From: Methanosarcinales archaeon
GTDB taxonomy: Archaea > Halobacteriota > Methanosarcinia > Methanosarcinales > Methanocomedenaceae
DNA length: 7,957 nucleotides
NCBI GenBank assembly: GCA_030638625.1
Contig: DAOWEE010000382.1
Span: 1 to 7,957 of the forward strand
Reading direction: 5' to 3'
Made by a program: the position numbers and the translations under genes. This document shows, in pieces, positions 1-5,109 of this stretch. The notes under the pieces are model-generated. The model ran no database searches. It was not told the origin of the DNA and worked only from the letters and a program-made list of their open reading frames with translations. The stretch's first letter is position 1. Each line of letters starts with the position of its first letter.

Positions 1-504
1 CAAAACCCAATCAGGATGTGTTGGACATCCTGGAATATTTACTACAGGCAATCCTAATGTTGTCATGAAATCCTCGCCAAGCAGACCGCCAAATTCATAG
101 TTGTTCCATTGCAGTCCTGTGGCTTCGGTCTCATTGGGTGCTGCTGCCGGCACTCCGCCATAAGCGGCACATGTTCCCACGGCTATCGTGAGCATTGCCT
201 TTGAAGCAAAGTTGGCGACCATGGTCCTGACATCTTCCATTTCAAAGAAATCACCAAAACCCGCTTTATTCGGAACTGAACCTTCAAAAACAAATATCTG
301 GATTGGAATTTCCCCGCTCAGGCATTTGTCAAATAATTCCTGCGCTTCGTTGCCATACATTGGACTTAGTGTTGGATGATATAACAGGTTAATGTCATTG
401 CGTTTTAAGAAACCCAAAAAGTCAGGTTCTGTTGCATTTATGATTGACATCGAGTCCCCATCACAGGTCTGGCCCTGCATCCAAATAAGATTAAATTGTT
501 TCAT
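1..504 (-). CDS. [NiFe]-hydrogenase small subunit, N-terminal 168 residues (partial at window edge)
   Basis: This subunit normally carries three FeS clusters and passes electrons to or from the NiFe site of the large subunit. The frame is open from ATG at 504 to the window edge, so the C-terminal part with the medial and distal clusters is missing. Seen: IWMQGQTCDGD near the N terminus (residues 7-17), VGTCAAYGG (109-117) and NIPGCPTHPDW (156-166), the three segments that bind the proximal cluster. Ligand positions are Cys14, Asp17 (normally Cys), Cys112 and Cys160. There is no twin-arginine signal, since the protein starts with MKQFNLIW, so it is probably not exported. The start is supported by GGGAG at 514-518 and AGGA at 507-510, with an in-frame TAA further upstream. 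It lies 40 bp after a small cysteine-containing gene on the same strand. The CDGD pattern resembles actinobacterial-type (group 1h) subunits; the subgroup is inference. Family assignment is firm. Confidence 0.93.
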   Translation of the reverse strand, partial: MKQFNLIWMQGQTCDGDSMSIINATEPDFLGFLKRNDINLLYHPTLSPMYGNEAQELFDKCLSGEIPIQIFVFEGSVPNKAGFGDFFEMEDVRTMVANFASKAMLTIAVGTCAAYGGVPAAAPNETEATGLQWNNYEFGGLLGEDFMTTLGLPVVNIPGCPTHPDWVL

Positions 505-544
505 ATTCCTATACTCCCGTACGTGTTTTATTTATTCTCTCATT

Positions 545-709
545 TTAAATATTATCAAATTCCTTTGCCTTTTCTTCGCCAAGAAATCCTTTAACTTTTT
601 CCCTGCATATGGCTACACATTCGTCTTCACTCATATTATCAACGACTTTAGACGATGCCGGACCGAAAAATTTCGACATTAACTCTTTACATTTATCTTT
701 TTTACTCAT
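545..709 (-). CDS. 54-residue cysteine-containing protein of unknown function, upstream of the hydrogenase gene
   Basis: I do not recognise the family. The frame runs from ATG at 709 to TAA at 545-547. The protein starts MSKKDKCKELMSKFFG and ends GEEKAKEFDNI. It is charged and probably helical, with Cys7, Cys31 and Cys35 (CVAIC) and no membrane segment or signal peptide. A GTGA lies 5 bp before the start and a GGGTG 10 bp before it. It ends 40 bp upstream of the hydrogenase small-subunit start on the same strand, and the TATA box at 771-785 and palindrome at 732-748 precede it, so it is probably the first gene of a hydrogenase operon. The cysteines could bind metal or form a disulfide, and the protein could be an accessory factor or regulator; that is inference. 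The clean start, the coding-like residue pattern and the fit between promoter and next gene make it likely to be real. Confidence 0.72.
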   Translation of the reverse strand: MSKKDKCKELMSKFFGPASSKVVDNMSEDECVAICREKVKGFLGEEKAKEFDNI

Positions 710-731
710 GCAAGTCACACACCCATAGGTT

Positions 732-748
732 CATCAAAAATTTTGATG
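732..748. promoter_or_regulatory. Perfect palindrome, candidate operator
   Basis: CATCAAAA and TTTTGATG form an exact inverted repeat of 8 bp arms around one central A. It lies between the minus-strand TATA box and the ATG at 709, at or just after the predicted transcription start. That is a common place for archaeal repressors to block RNA polymerase. The binding protein is unknown, so the operator role is inference. Confidence 0.45.
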
Positions 749-770
749 GGGATAACAAGTATCACCAATC

Positions 771-785
771 TCATATATATTTATT
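771..785 (-). promoter_or_regulatory. TATA-box promoter of the small-protein/hydrogenase operon
   Basis: Read on the minus strand this is AATAAATATATATGA, a good archaeal TATA box in an AT-rich stretch. Transcription would be expected to start about 25 bp downstream, near 748-755, giving a leader of roughly 40-45 bases before the ATG at 709. The predicted start falls at the edge of the palindrome at 732-748. Confidence 0.5.
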
Positions 786-841
786 TTGATACAATTTTAT
801 GAATAATTTTAACGGTAAAGATTTAACCATATTCACTCACT

Positions 842-867
842 TTCACAGTTCACAGTTCACTTTTCAC
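842..867. repeat. Phased tandem TTCAC repeat upstream of the HD gene
   Basis: TTCAC occurs at 842, 849, 856 and 863, exactly 7 bp apart; the first two units are identical TTCACAG heptamers. A further TTCAC lies at 832-836. The block ends about 7 bp before the TATA box at 874-884, where activators or alternative TFB contacts would bind. It may be an array of regulator sites or simple slippage; the sequence alone cannot decide. Confidence 0.6.
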
Positions 868-873
868 ATAGTC

Positions 874-884
874 AATTATATTTT
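874..884 (+). promoter_or_regulatory. TATA-box promoter of the HD-Nudix pair
   Basis: AATTATATTTT fits an archaeal TATA box. The predicted transcription start is near 903-910, leaving a leader of about 30-38 bases before ATG 941 and including the GGTGA ribosome site at 931-935. Confidence 0.45.
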
Positions 885-940
885 CCAGTAGCATAATCAG
901 GTATTTCAATAAGTGTGTTATCTATAATATGGTGAAGAAA

Positions 941-1570
941 ATGTCTGATTTGATGATGCAGATTGAAAAATCGGTCCGAAATATGCTGGAAAGCGCACCC
1001 TGCGCAGGTCATGATATCACCCATACCCTGCGGGTCAGGAACCTGTGCATCCATATTGGCAACATTGAAGGGGGCGACCATGAGATATTGGAGTCTGCAT
1101 CCCTGTTACATGACATAGGGCGCCCTGCCGAGTTCAAGGACCCAGGCGCTGACCATGCTATCATATCCGCACAACTGGCGCCCGGTATACTCACGGCGAC
1201 AGGCTTCCCTGCACAAAAAATACCTGCCGTGGTGTATGCAATAGAGCACCACCGCTACAGTTCGGGGGTAACGCCGGACAGCCTGGAAGCCAGGATACTG
1301 CAGGACGCAGACAGACTGGATATTTCCGGGGCATTAGGTGCGGCCATGACATTCGCATACTCGGGCGCAATGGACCGTCAACTGTACCATTCAAGTGACC
1401 CCCTGGCAGAGCACAGGCAATTGGACGGGAATGAATATGCACTGGACCACATTCTCTCAAAACTGATACATCTGCCCGGTTCCATGCATACCTCCACGGC
1501 CCGCCGTCTGGCTGGGGAGCGCAACATTTTCCTGAAGCAATTTGTGGACCAATTAGTAAGTGAGATATAG
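941..1570 (+). CDS. HD-domain metal-dependent phosphohydrolase (YedJ/YpgQ-like)
   Basis: A cytoplasmic HD-superfamily enzyme of about 209 residues, normal for this family; known relatives hydrolyse nucleotides or other phosphate esters using a divalent metal. Counting from Met at 941, the metal motif is complete: GHDITH (residues 23-28), LLHDIG (55-60, the HD pair), His72, the HH pair at 103-104 in AIEHHRY, and DADRLD (122-127). ATG 941 is preferred because GGTGA lies 5 bp before it. An in-frame ATG at 929 overlaps that ribosome site and has no site of its own; using it would add four residues (MVKK). The Nudix gene follows 19 bp downstream on the same strand, so the two are probably co-transcribed. 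Domain assignment is secure; the substrate is unknown. Confidence 0.9.
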   Translation: MSDLMMQIEKSVRNMLESAPCAGHDITHTLRVRNLCIHIGNIEGGDHEILESASLLHDIGRPAEFKDPGADHAIISAQLAPGILTATGFPAQKIPAVVYAIEHHRYSSGVTPDSLEARILQDADRLDISGALGAAMTFAYSGAMDRQLYHSSDPLAEHRQLDGNEYALDHILSKLIHLPGSMHTSTARRLAGERNIFLKQFVDQLVSEI

Positions 1571-1577
1571 TTGGGCC

Positions 1578-1583
1578 GGAGGT
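1578..1583 (+). promoter_or_regulatory. Strong ribosome binding site fixing the Nudix start
   Basis: GGAGGT lies 6 bp before ATG 1590. It rules against the in-frame upstream ATG at 1560, which falls inside the end of the HD gene and has no comparable site. Confidence 0.75.
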
Positions 1584-1589
1584 AGCAAG

Positions 1590-2015
1590 ATGAGTAAACC
1601 AGTTACACCCCTACTGACCGTGGACATCCTGATCGTACAAAGTGAGAAACTCGTCCTGATACGGCGCAGGAATCCTCCGTACCAGGGCCAGTGGGCACTT
1701 CCAGGCGGGTTCGTGGAGGTCGGTGAGACCGTGGAAGAAGCTGCAATGCGTGAAGCCAATGAAGAGACCGGGCTTGATGTTGAATTAAAGGGACTGGTCG
1801 GGGTGTTCTCTGACCCTGACCGTGACCCCAGGGGTCATACTGTTAGTATCTGCTTTGCTGCACTGGGGCAGGGCACGCCGAAGGCGTCCTCAGATGCACA
1901 GGATGTGGCATTGTTCGACCTTGATGACCTGCCGCCACTGGCCTTTGACCATCAGCAGATTATCAATATGGGGCGGGATAAATTGAGAGAGCTTATGCTT
2001 CAAGTTCCTCATTGA
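1590..2015 (+). CDS. Nudix hydrolase, ADP-ribose pyrophosphatase-like
   Basis: Predicted to cleave a nucleoside diphosphate linked to another group, most likely ADP-ribose to AMP and ribose 5-phosphate. The 141-residue protein has a complete Nudix box starting at Gly40: Glu46, then Arg54-Glu55, Glu58-Glu59 and Gly61 in the REANEETG core. A proline 15 residues after the box, within SDPDRDPRGHT (74-84), matches the ADP-ribose subgroup and, from memory, the characterised Methanocaldococcus enzyme MJ1149. WALPGG precedes the box. It sits 19 bp after the HD gene in what looks like a two-gene operon, suggesting a shared role in nucleotide clean-up (inference). Its last 23 bp overlap the 3' end of the convergent minus-strand gene. 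Superfamily is certain; the substrate is likely but unproven. Confidence 0.93.
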   Translation: MSKPVTPLLTVDILIVQSEKLVLIRRRNPPYQGQWALPGGFVEVGETVEEAAMREANEETGLDVELKGLVGVFSDPDRDPRGHTVSICFAALGQGTPKASSDAQDVALFDLDDLPPLAFDHQQIINMGRDKLRELMLQVPH

Positions 2016-2451
2016 TGCGGCGCAGTACTTCAACCATCATACCCTGCACATCTTCGGAATGCTTGTCGCCAGTATGTTCATCTTCCATATCCAGCATGAC
2101 GCCTATATTCGTGGTGATGGTATGTATGATGTCCAGCATCTCGTTCTTGGTTATGAGTCCGCTGTAATATGAATAGAACAACGTAGTGCCCGAGCGCTCC
2201 AGTTTTTTCTTGAACGATGCGCGGGCATTGGATACTTCCTGTCTTGAATAAGGTTCATTGCAAAAAGGCACCAGCTCGGGCAGGTTCTGGCCAATCCAGG
2301 TCATCTCACTGCGTCCCTGTGCGTTCTTGAAATCGGCACAGAGCCTGGCAATAACCCATTCCCGGGCCGTTAGGTGTGTAGTCTGCTTCAAAAGCCGGGT
2401 GACCTGGGAATGGTCTTTTTTGTCCATTTTCTTGAATTTTTCGTACTTCAT
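1993..2451 (-). CDS. Conserved archaeal protein of unknown function (DUF5806-like)
   Basis: A soluble 152-residue protein beginning MKYEKFKKMDKKDHSQV. From memory it resembles the euryarchaeal family DUF5806, whose hallmarks are visible here: FKKMD, LTAREWVIARLCADF (residues 27-41), IGQNLPELVPF (53-63), and SNARASFKKKLERSG (74-88). The C-terminal third is acidic with probable helices. No catalytic motif is evident and the function is unknown. ATG 2451 is preferred because GGTGA (2459-2463) lies 7 bp before it. An in-frame ATG at 2466 overlaps that site and would add five residues. The gene is divergent from the stress protein gene across about 90 bp and overlaps the Nudix gene tail-to-tail by 23 bp. 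Existence is well supported; the family name is recalled, not searched. Confidence 0.85.
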   Translation of the reverse strand: MKYEKFKKMDKKDHSQVTRLLKQTTHLTAREWVIARLCADFKNAQGRSEMTWIGQNLPELVPFCNEPYSRQEVSNARASFKKKLERSGTTLFYSYYSGLITKNEMLDIIHTITTNIGVMLDMEDEHTGDKHSEDVQGMMVEVLRRINEELEA

Positions 2452-2481
2452 TGTTGTTTCACCCATTGTATGACAGCCAGT

Positions 2482-2503
2482 GTATTACATCCAGTATTAC
2501 TTC
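2482..2503. repeat. Short direct repeat in the divergent promoter region
   Basis: GTATTACATC (2482-2491) and GTATTACTTC (2494-2503) match at 9 of 10 bases, with starts 12 bp apart, between the two divergent genes. It could be a paired regulator site or chance in AT-rich DNA. Confidence 0.3.
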
Positions 2504-2508
2504 ATATG

Positions 2509-2520
2509 TTTTAAATATTA
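2509..2520 (+). promoter_or_regulatory. TATA box of the stress protein gene, probably leaderless
   Basis: TTTTAAATATTA contains a good archaeal TATA core at 2511-2518. About 25 bp downstream falls on ATG 2541 itself, and no ribosome binding site precedes that ATG, so a leaderless transcript is likely (inference). Confidence 0.5.
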
Positions 2521-2540
2521 CAGACAACCAGTCAATTTCG

Positions 2541-2951
2541 ATGAAAATATTGCTCCCCATTGATGGGTCTGAATATTCAAAAAAGGCGGCTCTGGTCGCT
2601 TTGAGGATTGCCAAAAAACACTCGGCTCATATTGTGTTGTTGCATGTGATAGCTTCCTCTGGCCAGGAAAGGAAAAAGTGGATGGAGGAAGGGGCCGAGA
2701 AACTGTTACAGGTCTATAAGGAATCAATGATAAACGATGGTCTGGATGAAGGTAGCTTAACTACTATCATCGAAGGTGGGGACCCGGCAGACCAGATCAT
2801 TGAGACTGCAGAGATAAAGGGCGTGGAAAGAATAATCATGGGCACGCATGGAAAGACCGGACTTAAGAAGTTGGCGGGCAGTGTCACCGAAAAGGTACTT
2901 CGTAATTCAAAGGTGCTGGTGCTGGGAGTACCGCCGAACTATGAGATTTAA
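2541..2951 (+). CDS. Universal stress protein (UspA family)
   Basis: A single-domain, 136-residue UspA-fold protein, the usual size; such proteins are small cytoplasmic dimers, many of which bind ATP. Seen: the first strand MKILLPIDGSEYSKKA with the nucleotide-contacting Asp8, a second strand IVLLHVI (31-37), EGGDPADQI (78-86), and the glycine loop IIMGTHGKTG followed by GSVTEKVL (98-120). The family pattern G-x2-G-x9-G-S/T is one residue short here: eight residues separate Gly104 from Gly113. The start at 2541 opens directly into the first strand. An open frame extends upstream to 2451 but overlaps the divergent gene and lacks homology. A ROK kinase gene follows 32 bp downstream, probably co-transcribed. 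The family is certain; the specific role is unknown. Confidence 0.93.
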   Translation: MKILLPIDGSEYSKKAALVALRIAKKHSAHIVLLHVIASSGQERKKWMEEGAEKLLQVYKESMINDGLDEGSLTTIIEGGDPADQIIETAEIKGVERIIMGTHGKTGLKKLAGSVTEKVLRNSKVLVLGVPPNYEI

Positions 2952-2983
2952 TGGATTTTTAGGTGCAAGAGGAGTAATATATT

Positions 2984-4003
2984 ATGACGGGGCCGTATCT
3001 GGCAGGTGTTGATATTGGCGGCACAAAAATAACCGTGAGCTTGGCAAACTTTAAAGGGATTTCAGTTAAGGTTTTCCAGGAGGTCAGGCTGGAAGGCAGC
3101 CATACTGCAATACCAGAGCAAGTTGATTTCCTGCTGGAGTATGCCTGTGAGCAAATAGGAGTTCAACCGGATGATATTATGGCTACGGGTGTGAGTTCCT
3201 GCGGTCCTTTTGTGAAAGAAGACGGTATTATTCAATTGGCGGCACCTAATCTGTGTGGTGGGCTTGCAAAAGACAGGAATATCATTTCCAACAACTGGAC
3301 CCGGATACCACTGGAAGCAGTCCTGTCCGGGCGGTGGAGTACTTTGAAGATAGAGAATGACGCTGTGGCTGCAGTTAAGGCTGAACGGCTGTTCGGAGCA
3401 TGCAGGGGTGAGGACAATGTGGTATATGTCACATGGAGTACGGGAATTGGCGGCGGTGCCTATGTTGACGGCAGGCTGATTCATGGTAAGAACGGCAATG
3501 CACCTCATATCGGACACATTTACCTGGTAGAGGACGGGCCACAGTGTGGGTGCGGTAATTTCGGGGATATGGAATCCCTGGTATCCGGAGTAGCGATTGC
3601 CCGGGATTACGGGGGGGGCAGGACGGCTGAAGATGTGTTCAGGGCTTTCCGCAGCGGCGAGGGTAAGGCTAACGAGATAATCAGCAGGGCCCTCAGGAAC
3701 TTTGCCAGGGGACTGGCATCCATTAATGCCATACTGGACACAGAGGTTTTTGTGATAGGGGGTAGCGTGTTCATGAACAATATTGATATTTTGCTGCCCG
3801 GTATAGAAGAGGAGTTTTACCGGTCGTTTCCCATTCTCTCAGCAGATGTGGATATCAGGCCGTCTTTACTGGGTGCTTACTTAGGCGATATGGCTGCATT
3901 AAGCCTGGTCATGCCTGAAGACTGGATAAAAAAATGGCAGGACAACAGGCCATGGACACATGCCCCGTTGCCGGTGATACTTGATAAACAGGGGTTTAAT
4001 TGA
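2984..4003 (+). CDS. ROK-family sugar kinase (glucokinase-like) with altered signature
   Basis: A 339-residue cytoplasmic kinase of the ROK family, predicted to phosphorylate a hexose or amino sugar with ATP. Seen: phosphate motif DIGGTK (residues 10-15), AAPNL in the substrate region (87-91), catalytic Asp126 in IENDAVAA, and phosphate loop STGIGGG (152-158). The signature GxxxE-x-GH reads GNAPHIGH, with His175 where the sugar-binding Glu usually sits; zinc-ligand His178 is kept. The zinc motif CxCGxxGC reads CGCGNFGD, with Asp195 in place of the third Cys. A tail of about 28 residues follows the last conserved helix. A run of eight G (3611-3618) encodes a Gly stretch. GAGGAG (2969-2974) is the ribosome site, 9 bp before ATG. 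Family certain; substrate uncertain because of the changes. Confidence 0.92.
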   Translation: MTGPYLAGVDIGGTKITVSLANFKGISVKVFQEVRLEGSHTAIPEQVDFLLEYACEQIGVQPDDIMATGVSSCGPFVKEDGIIQLAAPNLCGGLAKDRNIISNNWTRIPLEAVLSGRWSTLKIENDAVAAVKAERLFGACRGEDNVVYVTWSTGIGGGAYVDGRLIHGKNGNAPHIGHIYLVEDGPQCGCGNFGDMESLVSGVAIARDYGGGRTAEDVFRAFRSGEGKANEIISRALRNFARGLASINAILDTEVFVIGGSVFMNNIDILLPGIEEEFYRSFPILSADVDIRPSLLGAYLGDMAALSLVMPEDWIKKWQDNRPWTHAPLPVILDKQGFN

Positions 4004-4017
4004 ACTTTCAGGTAATT

Positions 4018-4033
4018 GTATCAAGTGTGATAC
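4018..4033. terminator. Hairpin between convergent ROK kinase and ArsR genes
   Basis: GTATCA and TGATAC form a perfect 6 bp stem with loop AGTG, between the kinase stop (4003) and the ArsR stop (4042). TTAATTATTT follows closely on the plus strand, which could aid archaeal termination. TATCAAGT (4019-4026) could also pair with ACTTGATA inside the kinase end (3979-3986), an alternative fold. The terminator role is inference. Confidence 0.35.
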
Positions 4034-4041
4034 TGGCTTAA

Positions 4042-4410
4042 TTATTTAAACAGGCTGTCCATGGACGACACAGTCTTGTGACCCTTTTCTGTAAGGTAAT
4101 ACGTCTGGAAACTGCCTTCACGTTTTGATTCAACCAATTCTGCATCTTTTAGCAGTTTAAGGTGATAGGACAAGGCAGGATACTTATAGTCGGTAATCTC
4201 CACGAGTACGCACACGCACAAATCGCATATTTCCAGCGCCTTGAGAATTCTTAGCCTTACCGGGTCTGCAAGCACTTTAAACAGTAATGCGGCTGGACTG
4301 ACGTCTTCATGCATTGCTTTTTTTACCTTAGCATCCATGTCAGACGAGAGTTCGTAAGGAATAATACACTCCTTTTGTTCCGGGCCGTCGATGTTAACAA
4401 TTCCAGCCAT
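4042..4410 (-). CDS. ArsR-family winged-helix transcriptional regulator
   Basis: A 122-residue DNA-binding protein of the ArsR/SmtB fold. Seen: FKVLADPVRLRILKALE (residues 44-60, first helices of the fold), then ICDLCVCVLVEI (61-72), recognition helix YPALSYHLKLLKDAELV (77-93), and the wing REGSFQTYYLTEKG (97-110). Cys62, Cys65 and Cys67 stand where metalloid-sensing members carry ELCVCDL, so metal or metalloid sensing is plausible but not shown. The first 35 or so residues are a variable extension including Cys15. Start choice is uncertain: ATG 4410 gives the longest form, only a weak GATGAT precedes it, and internal Met codons exist at residues 25 and 33. It lies 68 bp downstream of the Roadblock gene on the same strand and converges on the ROK kinase. 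No arsenic or metal transport gene is visible nearby. Confidence 0.88.
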   Translation of the reverse strand: MAGIVNIDGPEQKECIIPYELSSDMDAKVKKAMHEDVSPAALLFKVLADPVRLRILKALEICDLCVCVLVEITDYKYPALSYHLKLLKDAELVESKREGSFQTYYLTEKGHKTVSSMDSLFK

Positions 4411-4478
4411 TTACTGTATCATCTCTGGATATGGATTCAGTTCAAACTGCAAATAATCTTTGCTGCAACACGACAGGG

Positions 4479-4856
4479 TCAACAACCTGCCAGTAATTCC
4501 TCGACCTGGTGGGCAAGAGCATTTATATCCACAAATAACGGGCCAAGGGCTGTATTTTCACTGGCGAGCACTACCAGCAGTGCTTTTAGACCTGCACTTA
4601 CAATTACAATTTTACTGCGTTCACATTCAATGACCACGCGCTCAGCAGAACTGTAATTCACATGTTCAGTCAGGATATCAGCCGCATTTTGCAATGCAGA
4701 ACTCATGGCTGCCAGCGTGTCAGGACTGGTCTTTGGCGGGACTGATGAAGCCAGATTAACACCGCCACGGCTTGTAACAGCCACTGCTTCGATGCCTTTC
4801 TTTGAATTAAAACTGATTATCAGTTCCATCAGTTCTTCCAGTATATCCTGTGTCAT
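4479..4856 (-). CDS. Roadblock/LC7-domain protein
   Basis: A 125-residue single-domain protein of the Roadblock/LC7 (longin-related) fold; relatives form dimers and regulate small Ras-like GTPases. Seen: an amphipathic first helix (TQDILEELMELIISFN), GIEAVAVTSRGGVNLAS (21-37, first hairpin), a long central helix (47-64), the strands RVVIECERSKIVIVSAG (73-89) and KALLVVLAS (91-99), and a final helix ending ELLAGC. No GTPase gene is in view, so its partner is elsewhere. The ribosome site is weak (AGGG about 8 bp before ATG). It is probably transcribed with the ArsR gene 68 bp downstream. Its upstream region is shared divergently with the HerA-like gene. Fold assignment is good; cellular role unknown. 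Confidence 0.85.
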   Translation of the reverse strand: MTQDILEELMELIISFNSKKGIEAVAVTSRGGVNLASSVPPKTSPDTLAAMSSALQNAADILTEHVNYSSAERVVIECERSKIVIVSAGLKALLVVLASENTALGPLFVDINALAHQVEELLAGC

Positions 4857-5109
4857 TATTATTTACCCTTTAATTTCACAAATTGTTGTTAGATAAGTCA
4901 ACTGCGACCGAAGAGAGCAGTTTCCTGTAACGTCGAGGACATTTTTTCTAACCGTATAATCATTAACATAACCCAAATATAAGTTTAACTATGTATAATC
5001 AGCAATAACATCATAAATGTTATGAATTACAGATATTATATATCTATAATTATACATATATTGTACATATCATAAAAATTAAGCAGAATCCATGAGGGGA
5101 TGAAATACA
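4857..5109. promoter_or_regulatory. AT-rich divergent intergenic region with several inverted repeats
   Basis: This 253 bp region separates the Roadblock gene (minus) from the HerA-like gene (plus). It contains ATAACAT/ATGTTAT arms around CATAA (5005-5023), AGATAT/ATATCT arms around TAT (5031-5045), and the palindromes TATAATTATA (5045-5054) and TGTACA (5062-5067). Several TATA-like cores on the plus strand at 5035-5060 could drive the HerA-like gene. On the minus strand, AACTTATATTTGGG (about 4972-4985) could drive the Roadblock gene with a leader near 100 bases. No gene was found inside. Exact promoters cannot be fixed by eye. Confidence 0.45.
5094..5103 (+). promoter_or_regulatory. Ribosome binding site supporting a TTG start
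   Basis: GAGGGGATGA lies 6 bp before TTG 5110. ATGs at 5092 and 5100 are out of frame with the ATPase, and an in-frame TGA at 5101-5103 rules out any longer start, so TTG is the likely initiator. Confidence 0.6.

Noticed and set aside
188..682. Two short plus-strand open frames opposite the hydrogenase and small-protein genes
   Set aside because: They are antisense to frames with clear homology or better coding signals, have no ribosome sites, and their translations look random.
3062..3517. 151-codon minus-strand open frame inside the ROK kinase gene
   Set aside because: It is antisense to the phosphate and catalytic motifs of the kinase and shows no domain.
5092..5102. ATG start codons for the HerA-like gene
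   Set aside because: Both ATGs here are out of frame with the ATPase, and an in-frame TGA at 5101-5103 leaves TTG 5110 as the only fitting start.
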